The translations under genes were made by a program, and so were the position numbers. From assembly GCF_003286085.1 (NCBI RefSeq), contig NW_020825366.1, positions 558,001-622,000 of the forward strand: DNA of 64,000 bases. Reading direction: 5' to 3'. Positions 9,341 through 20,209 of the stretch are shown here, one piece after another. Numbering within the stretch: the stretch's first letter is position 1; each line of letters begins with the position of its first letter. This stretch comes from Drosophila persimilis (Eukaryota; Arthropoda; Insecta; Diptera; Drosophilidae). The notes beneath the pieces are model-generated. The model had not been told where the DNA came from and made no database searches. It was given only the letters and a program-made list of their open reading frames with translations.

Positions 9341-10477
9341 ACGAGGGGGAACGTTGTGAGTTGCTGCGGACACCGCAACTCTACGGTTATACCCGATACT
9401 AAGTCAGTATGGCTCTCCTCCGGCAGACGCCGCTAATATTTAACGACACGACAAAGAGTGCGTGCGAGAGAGACAGAAAATCAGTCTGAGCGTGACGTCG
9501 GGCGCTGCGTAGGCACTGAAAATTGATTTGTTCCTTTTGGCTATAAAAATGATCTGATCTGATCCAGATTCAGCAAGCTCATAGATATAGTCGTTATCTA
9601 TGATTCTGCGTTTTTAGTTTTCTCGAATATGCAGTATTGTGGATGAAACAGATTATCGTCCTTTGTGGGGGCGGAAGGGGGTGGGGCGAATTTCTGAGAT
9701 ATACGTTTTATAGTGAGATCTAACAGAAGTGCGGATACCAAATTTGGTTACTCTAGCCTTAATAGTCTCTGAGATTTGTGGTTGCCCCAGATTTTCGTCC
9801 TTTGCGGGGGCGGAAGGGGCTGTGGCGAAATTTTGACACGAAACGGTCAAGGTCCGATATCACAGGAGTGTAGATACCAAATTTGGTTTCTCTAGCTCTT
9901 ATGGGTTCTGAGATCCTTGAACTCATATTTTGCAATTGGCAAAACCGACTATGAAACCTGTGTGTTAGAGTGAGACAGAGCGAGAAAGAGTGAAATTGTT
10001 TTCGTGATTCAGGCTATAATAATTATACGATCTGGTTCAGATTGTGCACTCTGTAAGATATAGTCATCTTCTACGGTTCTGAGTTTTTAGTTTTCTCGTA
10101 TCGTCGAAATTGTGGATGCCACAGATTTTCGCCCTTTGTGGGGGCGGAAGTCGGCGGGGCACAGTTTTGAAATATTCTTGTAGCAGTGACATATCACAGA
10201 AATCTGGATCCAAAACATCGTTCCTCTAGCTCTTATAGTCTTTCAGCACTAGGCGCTGAAGGGGACGGACAGACGGACGGACGGACAGACGGACAGACGG
10301 ACAGACGGACGGACAGACGGACAGACAGACATGGCTCAATCGACTCGGCTATTGATGCTGATCAAGAATATATATACTTTATGGGGTCGGAAACGATTCC
10401 TTCTGGACGTTACACACATCCACTTTTACCACAAATCTAATATACCCCAATACTCATTTTGAGTATCGGGTATAAAA
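9341..10477 (+). mobile_element. DINE-1-like element, recombinant middle copy
   Basis: It has all DINE-1 landmarks and a microsatellite at 10263-10330. Up to base 9441 it shares variants with the copy at 12171. From 9513 on it shares variants with the copy at 6511. It therefore looks like a crossover product of the other two. Its left flank is the family 2 3' region and its right flank is family 2 gag. Confidence 0.85.
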
Positions 10478-11057
10478 ACAGACGCCTGCTGCCTCTGGCC
10501 CACGCACTGGGCGACGACGTCCAGAGCAGCCATTGAGCCGTTCCCAGGCACAACAACAGCAGCAGCTACAGCAGCTGCAACAGCAGCCGCAGCGCGAACA
10601 ACAACAACAGCGACAGCAGCAGCAGCAGCTTGCCAACAACCGCTCCCGGCAGAAGCTGAAGCCGAAACGCCAATCTTGCGAGGGATCCTGCAGCCAGGCA
10701 CTGTTGGAGAATACGCAGAGGATGACGCGATTGGAAAAGAGGCTGGAAGCGATAATGTCACTACTCACCTCGCTCATCCAATCCCAGGCAGTGACGGCAA
10801 CTCCAGCAGTTCCAGAAACATCGGAAAATCCACCAACAATGGCAGCAGCAACAGTGGTTGCCCCAGCTCCACAGCCACCACAAAAAACGTTAGGGCCAAC
10901 GCCAGCCGCCATTCCAGAGACGGATCCTGAAACGGATGAAGAAAATGATGACGATGAGATGTGGACAGATGACGACTCCATGGATGACACTAAGGCCTAC
11001 GCCCGCAACATGAGGTACCATCTTGACAACCAGATATCCTGGAACGCTGTGTACTAA
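10478..11057 (+). CDS. Family 2 Gag, C-terminal part (duplicate)
   Basis: This is the duplicate of the frame at 7648-8227, with the same predicted protein: poly-Gln, basic segment, coiled coil and acidic tail. It lacks the upstream Gag part because the duplication began inside the DINE-1 insertion. It cannot encode a complete Gag. Confidence 0.5.
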
Positions 11058-11718
11058 TTGGACACATCTCTGCCACTGCATTGGATTAAAGTACAAATGC
11101 ATATCAATCGCATGCCACAACAAAAATGAACAACGGACGCTGCCGCCATCAAAGCAATTAAATAAAACATCAACACACACAAACATCCATTACACTTGGG
11201 CGGCCGGACCTGTGCCGTTCTTTGTCCACCATCGTCCTTAGTTGGTGGCCGGATCCAGTGCCATGTCATTCAGAGTGCTCTATGGTCCTGGAAAAGGAAA
11301 AATCCATCAGCCACACATACGATTAAAAAGGGCTCTTAAAATACTTACCGCCAGCCATTCAGACACACACACATCCATTACACTTGGGCGGCCGGACCTG
11401 TGCCGTTCGAGTTATGTGTGTGTCATTGTCCGCCATTGCCCACAGCTGGTGGCCGGACCAGTGCCACTTGCTCTACATTAGGGCCGCAATTGCCGACGCA
11501 CACACACACTCACATCCATTTCACTTTGGCGGCCGGACCCGTGTCGCCACAGTAATATGTGTGCCGTCTACTCCTGGCTCCCAGCTGGTGGCCGGACCAG
11601 TGCCACTGGTTCTCCAAGAGGGCAGCCACAGCCACAAAGACGACGAGGTGCTAATTGCAGCTACTTCCGACGACTTTGGATGACGCCAATTTCGACGACT
11701 AGGGGGGACGACGGGGTC

Positions 11719-11770
11719 GGCCGGTATGCAACGCAATGTCTTTACAAGCATTGTGTTTTGCTATGCCGGC
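11719..11770 (+). other. Predicted 3' stem-loop, family 2 copy 2
   Basis: Duplicate of the stem-loop at 8889-8940, unchanged. The GGCCGG-core repeats at about 11207-11610 are likewise duplicated. Confidence 0.5.
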
Positions 11771-12170
11771 AGATGCTTCTTGTCTTCCCTGTAATTATAG
11801 AAAAAGATATAGACATTATTTTAAATTGTTATGTTTATTGTAATATTGTAAACGTAAATCAATTGTACCTGTATTGTCTCGTCTTTGTTCCAGTGTAGTA
11901 TCTCTTTTATTACCTGTTTTTCCGTCGTCTCCACTCCAGTCTACTACTTATCTGTATTGTTATTTCTGCAAGTGCTTGTCTCTTTTTATTTAGTGTATTT
12001 CCACGCAAAGCACCTGCATTGTTTACCTTTTCTCTTTATCTTTTCCTCAATTGACTACGTGTTGCAACACTGCACTTTCTGAACTTTCGATCTCATTTCT
12101 TTAACCCCTTCTTCCCCCCCCTCATTGTTATTATCGTAATTAGTGCGGTTCTCCGACACCCCACTACAAA

Positions 12171-13285
12171 ACGAGGGGGAACGTTGTGAGTTGCTGCGGA
12201 CACCGCAACTCTACGGTTATACCCGATACTAAGTCAGTATGGCTCTCCTCCGGCAGACGCCGCTAATATTTAACGACACGACAAAGAGTGCGTGCGAGAG
12301 AGACAGAAAATCAGTCTGAGCGTGACGTCGGGCGCTGCGTAGCCACTGCAAATTGATTTGTTCCCTTTGGCTATAAAAATGATCTGATCTGATCCAGATT
12401 CAGCAATCTAATAGATATGGTCATTATCTATGATTCTGCGTTTTTAGTTTTCTCAAATCTGCAATATTGTGGATGCAACAGATTTTCGTCCTTTGTGGGG
12501 GCGGATGGGGGTGGGGCGAAATTCTGAGATATACGTTTTATAGTGACATCTTAAAGGAGTGTGTGCACCAAATTTGGTTACTCTAGCCTTAATAGTCTCT
12601 GAGATTTGTGGTTGCCTCAGATTTTCGTCCTTTGCGGGGGCGGAAGGGGGTGTGGCGAAATTTGGACAGGAAACGGTCAAGGTCCGATATCACAGGAGTG
12701 TGGATACCAAATTTGGTTGCTCTGGCTTTTATAGGTTCTGAGATCCTTGAACTCATATTTTGCAATTGGCAAAACCGACCATGAAACCTGTGTGTTAGAG
12801 TGAGACAGAGCGAGAAAGAGTGAAATTGTTTTCGTGATTCTGGCTGTAATAATTATACGATCTGGTTCAGATTTGGCACTCTAGAAGATATAGTCATCTT
12901 CTACGATTCTGCGTTTTTAGTTTTCTCGTATCGTCGAAATTGTGGATGCCACAGATTTTCGCCCTTTGTGAGGGCGGAAGTGGGCGGGGCAAAGTTTTGA
13001 AATATTTTTGGAGCAGTGACATATCACAGAAGTCTGGATCCAAAACATCGTTGCTCTAGCTCTTATAGTCTTTGAGCATTAGGCGCTGAAGGGGACGGAC
13101 AGACGGACAGACGGACAGACGGACGGACGGACAGACAGACAGGGCTCAATCGACTCGGCTATTGATGCTGATCAAGAATATATATACTTTATGGGGTCGG
13201 AAACGATTCCTTCTGGACGTTACACACATCCACTTTTACCACAAATCTAATATACCCCAATACTCATTTTGAGTATCGGGTATAA
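12171..13285 (+). mobile_element. DINE-1-like element, right border of the tandem duplication
   Basis: This is a complete DINE-1 with a shorter GACGGACA microsatellite (13093-13142). It diverges from the two copies to its left after about 12340. It is closest to the copy at 44316, sharing for example the GGAGTGTGTGCACC variant, so it belongs to that subfamily. Confidence 0.85.
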
Positions 13286-14010
13286 TTATTACAATCTGTG
13301 ATAAATCTTCGGCGGCAACGGTGCTGACAATTGAATATCGGTTTCGTAATCGACTTTCAAATCAGCATCAGTTGCCGCCACACCCCACCACTACGGCCTA
13401 AATTGAGCCAAAAAGACTAGCACTTCGCATAAATCAACTACGTTCCCTATAAACTGCCCGCCCACATGTACATGTTACATTCCTAGTCGTCTGCCCTCAG
13501 TAGGCGGCAAGGGTAGTAGAGAGGACTGAAGACCACATACCGCATTACAGCCAACAAAACATCAAGTTGACAAACTCACAGGGGATTGCAAATCAAATTT
13601 TAAGTTAGGGAGAATTACAAAGAAGAGACAGCATACTTCTGAGCGTGGCCCCACTTTACTTTCTTGACTCACACCACACACACGTACACTTGACACCCTC
13701 TTGACAATTCGTACTTTTGGAGCCTTTTGCCCCGATCGTGGAATGGTCTCCAGTCTGGATCTCTGTCCAAACGAGGAAAAGTCTTGTCGTGAACGTTGTG
13801 GAGTCGAGTCGTGTTCGAGGTTTAGTCTCTCCGTCAAAGTGCCGAATATTTTGTCTCTCTCTTTTTCTCTTTTTCCCTTGCTGACTGCGGGCCTAGTCGA
13901 GGTTACAAGTGTTTCGTTGCTGCAGTTTATATGTTTGTAAATTAATGTGCCATCAATATGTACCAGTGTGTTTGAGTGTCGTTTAAAGTTGAATTGTAAA
14001 AACAAACAAA
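13286..14010. other. Unassigned sequence between two DINE-1 elements
   Basis: I recognise no coding sequence. The segment has purine-rich GGCGGCAAGGG (about 13504) and a pyrimidine tract near 13850, which could be a polypurine tract or LTR piece of a retroelement. Short open frames on both strands show no family motif. Confidence 0.3.
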
Positions 14011-15135
14011 ACGAGGGGGAACGTTGTGAGTTGCTGCGGACACCGCAACTCTACAGTTATACCCGATACTAAGTCAGTATGGCTCTCCTCCGGCAGACGC
14101 CGCTTATATTAATCGACACGACAAAGAGTGCGTGCGAGAGAGACAGAAAATCAGTCTGAGCGTGACGTCGGGCGCTGCGTAGCCAGTGCAAATTGATTTG
14201 TTTCCTTCGCTATAAAAATGATCTGATCTGATCCAGATTCAGCAATCTGATAGATATGGTCGCTATCTATGATTCTGCGTTTTTAGTTTTCTCGAATCTG
14301 CAATATTGTGGATGCAACAGATTTTCGTCCTTTGTGGGGGCGGAAGGGGGTGGGGCGAAATTTTGAGATATATGTTTTATAGTGAGATCTAACAGAAGTG
14401 CGGATACCAAATTTGGTTACTCTAGCTTTAATAGTCTCTGACATTTGTGAATATCCCCAGATTTGCATTCTTTGCGGGGGCGGAAGGGGGTGTGGCGAAA
14501 TTTTGAAACAAACTCGTCTCGGTCCGATATATTAGGAGTGTGGATACCAAATTTGGTTGCTCTAGCTTTTATAGTCTCTGAGATCTAGGCGCTAATGTTT
14601 TACTTTAAGCAAAGCCGCCTATGCTACGTGTGTGTTAGAGAGAGACAGGGCGAGAAAAAATGAAATTGTTTTCTTGATGCTGGCTATAATAATAATACGA
14701 TCCAATTCAGATTCTGCAGTCTAAAAGATATGGTCATTCTCTACTATTCTGCGTTTTTGGTTTTCTCGTATCTTTAAAATTGTGGATGCCACAGATTTTC
14801 GCCCTTTGTGGGGGCGGAAGTGGGCGGGGCAAAGTTTTGAAATATTTTTGTAGCAGTGACATATCACAGAAGTCTGGATCCAAAACATCGTTGCTCTGGC
14901 TCTTATAGTCTTTGAGCATTAGGCGCTGAAGGGGACGGACAGACGGACGGACGGACAGACGGACAGACGGACGGACGGACAGACAGACATGGCTCAATCG
15001 ACTCGGCTATTGATGCTGATCAAGCATATATATACTTTATGGGGTCGGAAACGATTCCTTCTGGACGTTACACACATCCACTTTTACCACAAATCTAATA
15101 TACCCCAATACTCATTTTGAGTATCGGGTATAAAA
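14011..15135 (+). mobile_element. DINE-1-like element
   Basis: A complete copy with a 5' GAGTTGC/GCAACTC hairpin, subterminal inverted repeats, a microsatellite at 14933-14990 and a terminal hairpin. It carries the subfamily variant GAATATCCCCAG in place of GGTTGCCCCAG, shared with the copies at 45877, 47067 and 54630. Confidence 0.85.
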
Positions 15136-15307
15136 ATGTACATATATTAATATTAAGACATATACTGCCCACAAACTGAAATTAATAAAGCAACGCGCTT
15201 GGTTGCTGGCGGCTCACACCCCAGCCTCTCAGCCCCTCCCCAGTTGGAGCACTGAGAGCCCTCAACCCAAAGCGGGTATATATTGGTAAAAAAAGAAAGT
15301 GATATTC
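15136..15307. other. Short unassigned spacer
   Basis: AT-rich, then a C-rich stretch (CACACCCCAGCCTCTCAGCC) and AACCCAAAGCGGGTATATATTGG. It precedes the BEL fragment directly and may be part of it or of a deleted flank. Nothing else is recognisable. Confidence 0.25.
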
Positions 15308-16984
15308 TGGTCAGATTCAGAAGTTACTCTTCATTGGATCAGATCCCACCCTTCGTCGTAGTCAACATTCGTTGCGAACCGAGTAGCGGAGATTCAAGAG
15401 TGGTCAAGTGAAGCTACGTGGCGGCATGTGCCAACAAAACAGAACCCAGCAGACATAGTTTCGAGAGGTTGTGACGTAGAGGAAATCGTGCAGTCGATCT
15501 GGTTTGGAGGACCAGAGTTCTTAAAGTTTGAAGAAGAGAGCTGGCCCAGAAATCCACACTTCGAGCTTTCCGAAGAAGAGATACAGATGGAAAGTCGGAA
15601 GAAATCGGTCACACTGACCGGCGCGGCCAAGTCAAATTATTTAGTGGATAGGGGATAGCTAGGGATACTCGTCACACCTCAAACTGCTAAGAGTGTTCGT
15701 TTTCGTGTTCCGCTTCATCCGAAAATGCAAAGACAAAAGTCTCAACTTTGGAAAAATTCCGTCATCCGTAGAATACGACGAGGCGTTTCTAAAAATAGTC
15801 GAAATAACACAGAAAAATGAGTCTCAAGAAGATATTGAAAGGGTTCGTAAAGGCACCAAGTTAGGCCCCAGTCTTCAGCGCTTGAATCCCTTCATCCATG
15901 AAGAGGCTGGGACATGGAGCTCTTTTTCGTTGTTGCGAGTTGGAAGGCGACTAGTTAACGCTCCTATGTCATATAATGCCAAGTTTCCCTTTTTATTGAC
16001 AAAACGCTATCGCTATCTGCATCAAACGAGTTTTCATGCCGGCCCACGAGCACTCGTGAGTATCCTTAGACAACGCATTTGGATAGTGAATGCTCAGGCG
16101 GTCTGCAGGGCGACAGTTAGGTCATGTATTCGTTGCTTTAAATGCAAGCCGCTACTTCAGACCCAAATGATGGGCAACTTACCCGCAGACCGGCTCCGTG
16201 CTCTCCGCCCATTTTCAGTATGTGGCGTTGATTTTTGTGGCCCAGTCTATACGACTCTGAAAATTCGTGGAAGGCCCCCTTATAAGTCCTACATAGCGTT
16301 ATTTGTCTGTTTTGCGTCCAAGGCGGTTCATTTAGAAATTGTCTCCGATTTGACGACTAATTCCTTCTTGTTGGCATTCCAAAGGTTCGTCGGTCGTTGA
16401 GGATGTCCGCAACGCGTGAACTGCGACAACGCGACAAATTTCGTCGGAGCAAGTCGCCACTTCAGCGAACTGCGGAGGAAGATAGAGGCAGTCGGAAGCG
16501 CTCTCCTCACCGCAGAGGAGCTGGAGACCGTGCTGGTCGGGATCGAGGCGGTACTCAACTCGCGCCCGCTAGGACCCCTAAGCCCAGACCCAAGCGACTG
16601 AGACATGCTGACTCCCGGGCACCTGCTGACAGGCGGGCCGCTCATCGCACCCCCAGGACCCCGGACCAGGAGGGTCTGAGCTGCTTAAAGCGATGGCGGC
16701 TTGTCTCGTCAGCCAGGCAAATGTTCTGGCAGCGATGGTCCCTGGAGTATGTGCTGGGATTGCAAATAAGATTCAAGTGGCACCAGGAGGAACCAAACAT
16801 CAAGGAAGGCGACCTCGTAATCGTCGCCGACGACAACCTGCCCCCTCAACAGGGGCTCCTCGGAAGGGTGGTCGTTACAACCGCCGGGCAGGACGGAAGG
16901 GTCAGAGTGGTCGACCTAAGGACGAGCAGCGGAGCCACGTTCAGGAGGCCAATCCACAAGTTGGCTCTTCTGCCACTGGTTTGA
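15308..16984 (+). pseudogene. BEL/Pao-type Pol remnant (RNase H end, integrase)
   Basis: Several frames together give the end of a BEL/Pao Pol. The RNase H segment FWSDSEVTLHWI leads into ATWRHVPTKQNPADIVSRG. The integrase zinc-binding part contains HAGPRALVSILRQRIW and CIRCFKC, followed by VCGVDFCGP with the first catalytic Asp, and NCDNATNFVGA with the second. The C-terminal domain (WHQEEPNIKEGDLVIVADDN) ends LALLPLV. Frame changes and stops occur near 15359, 15657, 16400 and 16600. The third catalytic residue (the FGGLWE region) is deleted. A matching 3' LTR follows, so the 5' two thirds of the element is lost. Confidence 0.8.
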
Positions 16985-17011
16985 AGCCTTCCAGGCCTTC
17001 AACGGGGCCGG

Positions 17012-17319
17012 TGTAGCGCCATTTGGCGTACAATAATTGTTATTAGGATCGTATTTTATGAAGTCTAGTGTAAGTTAGGCTAGGGCAAAGCGGGAGCGCA
17101 ATATAAGCTCGCTCTCTCGCTCTTGGCGAATTCGCCCCGCTTTGCCACCGTAGGTAAGATAGGCGCAGAAGAAATTGTTTGAATATATGAAGAGAAGTCG
17201 AGAAAAATCTATGAAAACGAACGCACGCACTCCTTTTTTTTCGTCGTCGTAAAATACAAATTTGCAGTCACCCAAGTTTTTCGGTCTCTTTATTTTAGAA
17301 AAACTATTCTAAATTTTCA
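17012..17319 (+). repeat. 3' LTR of the BEL-type remnant
   Basis: It follows the Pol end and a purine-rich AACGGGGCCGG tract, begins TGTAGCGCC and ends ATTTTCA. Its last about 110 bases match 33653-33769, which supports the right boundary. About 308 bp. No target duplication can be tested, because the left end of the element is missing. Confidence 0.6.
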
Positions 17320-17639
17320 GGAATTAATGATGCAGTATCGAAACTTTAAAGGAATCATTTAGTCACGGCACTTTGTAACGGCAATGCCTTATTGTAAAAT
17401 TAAAGCTTATTTTTCGCTGAAATATTTTAAAAGTTAGGCGTATGCCAAATAAATTGTATTCTCTAACGTTTTGATTTTAAAAACCTTTCTTTTTTATCAC
17501 CCACTTATACAAAAAAGATTCTTTAACGAGCGGGAACGAAATTAACTCTGAATTATGCTCGCACTTGTCATGAGATAGGAGAGTGGAACTTTTCTCCCTC
17601 TCTCTCTTTCTTACACAAAAGCCCGCCGTTCTGTCTCGC
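17320..17639. other. AT-rich unassigned sequence
   Basis: No coding capacity or recognised repeat. It ends in a CT-rich tract (TCTCCCTCTCTCTC) that resembles the GAGAGAGACAG region of DINE-1 and may be the eroded edge of the next element. Confidence 0.3.
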
Positions 17640-17985
17640 TTCCCTCCGCCAGAGCGAACACACTGCACGAGAAAGAGTGTGTGAGATGGATAGAGAGATC
17701 GAGAGAGAATGAGTAAGCGCGTGGAAGGCGATTTGGTCGTTATAATAACGATCCGATCTCATCCACATTTGACAGTCTAGTAAATATGGCGTTCTCTACG
17801 ATTCTGCGTTAATTGTGAATGCCACAGATTTTTGGTCTTTGTGGGGGCGGACGGGTCCAGGTGTCTGGATATACAATTTGGTGACTCTAGCTTTCATGGT
17901 CTCTGATATCTAGGTGCTCATCAAGGACGCTCATAGGACGAAAAGGCTTCCTTCTGGAAGTTACACTCATCCAGAGCCACATCTA
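17640..17985 (+). mobile_element. Old, eroded DINE-1-like remnant
   Basis: Recognisable DINE-1 pieces are in order: ATAATAACGATCCGATC, GATTCTGCGTT, GTGAATGCCACAGATTTT, GTGGGGGCGG, CTCTAGCTTTCATGGTCTCTG and CCTTCTGGAAGTTACACTCATCC. The microsatellite and both terminal hairpins are gone. Its divergence contrasts with the near-identical copies elsewhere, so it is an older insertion, lying about 300 bases upstream of the S-Lap-like pseudogene. Confidence 0.7.
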
Positions 17986-18300
17986 TTTGAGTACCATGGC
18001 CCTTCAAGAGTTCATGATTTGTTAGCCCCATTTGTCAAAGATATACATACTCGACATGTTTACTCCTCCGAGGACAGCCAAACCAAAACAGTAGTGAGTG
18101 AAGGGCCGATGTCCACTCGTTTTTAGATTCTGATCCTTTCGAATTTCCTGAATGTACCGACCAAATAGCCCTTGAAGTGAGTGTCACTTTCTCATGGAGT
18201 ACATTCATCGCCTCAATTTGGCATTCTCTATTGCTAGAAATTGAACACCAAATACGTATATTCTGATATTTGGTACATTGTGTGGGCTTAACGAAAAATA
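17986..18300. other. Upstream region of the S-Lap-like pseudogene
   Basis: No coding sequence seen. The stretch separates the eroded DINE-1 from the first ATG of the aminopeptidase-like gene and may include its former testis promoter. No clear TATA box or initiator could be assigned. Confidence 0.3.
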
Positions 18301-19874
18301 ATGCTTGGCGTTGTACGTCGGCTGGTCTCCCAGGCCTTCCCGCAGCGCCTGCGACCACGTCCCCAGGCTATCCAGCGCCGCTCCGCCTCGCAGGCGGTAA
18401 ACCAGATGTTGCAGCTCCAGCAGATGGACATGTGTGCGGATCCTCCATCCCGCGGACTTGTGGTCGGCGTGTTCGCCGACGAAACGGACCGCAATGATGC
18501 TGGCGTCCTCACCGCGGCCGGTTGGCGGTACAATGTCCAGAAGACTGCCGGCCGATTGCTAGAGGTCCTCCGCATGTCCGGACCCATGCCCAAGCGGGGC
18601 GAGGCTCGCCTTTTCTTCGCGATCGAGCCAGAGCGCCGCCGCCGAGGGGGCCGCATTGGCTCTACCAGGAGCTGCGTAACCCACAGAACAGGATTCCAGT
18701 GCCGTCGCTGGACTTATACGCAAGAAAAGACGAGGTCTGCGACCTCGAAGGATGGCGCATTGGTCTGCAGAAGGCAGCCGCCCAGAACCTGACGAGACAG
18801 CTGCAGGAGATGCCCTCCAACCTCCTCACACCCACAGCTTTTGCGCAGAATGTCGTCGAGGTGCTGTGCAAATCCCGTGTCAATGTGGAGGTCAAGGTCG
18901 AGGGCTGGGCCGAGAGCCAGTCAATGCACGCCTTCCTGGCTGTGGGCAAGGCCTCGTGCGAGCCACCCATCTTCCTGGAGCTGACTTACTACGGCACCTG
19001 TGCCGAGGAGCGCCCCATTGTGCTGGTGGGCCAAGGCGTGACTTACGATGCTGGAGGATTGTGCCTGAAAGAGAAACATGGCCATATGCGTGGCGACATG
19101 ACCGGGGCCGCCGTTGTGGTGGCCTGTTGTCGAGCTGTGGCTGGCCTGCGTTTACCGGTAAGTACTCAGGACAGAAATGATATCTCCTTGAATAATAATG
19201 CTGTTCTTAGGTCAACATTCGCGGCCTGATACCTCTTTGTGAAAACGTAGTGGGCTGCAATTCGGTCCGTACTGGGGACATGGTCAAGTCCATGAACGGC
19301 AAGACCATCGAGATCCAGTGCACCGATCACGAGGATGTACTGGTCCTGGCAGACGCCCTGCTGTATGCGCAAAACTTCTGTCCCAAGTGCATCATTGACG
19401 TCGGCACCTGCTCGGGCTACATGCGCCAGGCCCTGGATGAGTCGGCTGCGGGGGTCTTTACCAACTCGGAGATCCTGTGGCAGCAGATCAAGCACGCCAG
19501 CATGCATACCGGAGATCGTGTGTGGCGCTTCCCATTGTGGAAATATTACAGCAAGGCCGCGCGTGCCGGGGGACGCAGCGATGTGCAGAACTATGGCATT
19601 GACCGAGGTGGACGTCCCTGCAAGGCCGCTGCCTTTCTCCGTGAGTTTGTGCCCTGTGGCTAGTGGATGCATATTGTGAGTATTGTGGGGCGCTTTGTTG
19701 GGGCGCAGATCTTATGGATTTTCTCCCTCAAAGGATGCCACAAATGTTATGGTGACAAAGGGCTTCGAATACGAGTATCTCCGCAAGGGAATGGCCGGCC
19801 GCCCGACCCGAACACTGGTGGAGTTTATTGCTCAGACGATTTGCAAGGATACGGCCCCACGTTTGGCCAAGTAA
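18301..19874 (+). pseudogene. Sperm-leucylaminopeptidase-like (M17 family) pseudogene
   Basis: This resembles M17 leucyl aminopeptidases, closest in style to Drosophila S-Laps, major sperm proteins. Exon 1 runs from ATG 18301 to 19157, exon 2 covers 19211-19675 and exon 3 covers 19734-19874. Introns are 19158-19210 (GTAAGT...TTAG) and 19676-19733 (GTGAGT...AAAG), both phase 0. The core has VGQGVTYDAGGLCLK, MRGDMTGAA and NGKTIEIQCTDHED. Two catalytic positions known in the family are changed: Lys of GKG is Gln, and Arg of DAEGR is Val. Both losses recall the inactive S-Laps. Lesions: a deletion with frame change near 18633-18665 removes roughly 55-60 residues of the N-terminal domain, and a TAG at 19661 precedes WMHI. 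Retained introns exclude a processed copy. Confidence 0.8.
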
Positions 19875-20209
19875 CCAATCTCTAACGGGAATCCAATGTT
19901 ATATATATTTTTTACTGTGTTTTTTGACGATGCCACACACGAACACAAAATTACACTTGAGCTATGATCACTCTATTTTACATATGTTTTCGCATTTTTA
20001 ATCTCCACACAAACACATGTGGCACATTCGTTTATTATGAAATTGTAACGTATAAAACAGAGAAACAGCGCTAGTGTTCGATCTTTTGTTGGGTCCTGGG
20101 CTTCCAACTATTGAACATGATAACTAGACACTGTGGATTATTGCTTTGTCAGACTCTACCCGGAATCGGGTATTATATGTAATATCTGTGGTATCACTAA
20201 AAGTGAGTG
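19875..20209. other. Spacer between convergent pseudogenes
   Basis: AT-rich, with AATAAA-like and TATAAA sequences. It separates the 3' ends of the S-Lap-like (+) and TBC1D13-like (-) pseudogenes. No coding sequence, and no clear terminator or polyadenylation site that I can assign. Confidence 0.4.

Larger units (their letters stand above)
6511..12170 (+). repeat. 2,830-bp tandem duplication (two units) bounded by DINE-1
   Basis: Units 6511-9340 and 9341-12170 each hold a DINE-1, the family 2 Gag C-terminus and its 3' region. They appear identical apart from a few differences in the first about 100 bases of DINE-1. A third DINE-1 (12171) follows. The middle DINE-1 starts like the third and continues like the first, as expected from unequal exchange. 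Assembly duplication must also be considered. Confidence 0.85.

Noticed and set aside
18301-19874. Functional aminopeptidase gene
   Set aside because: A deletion with frame change, a premature TAG and loss of catalytic residues are all visible.
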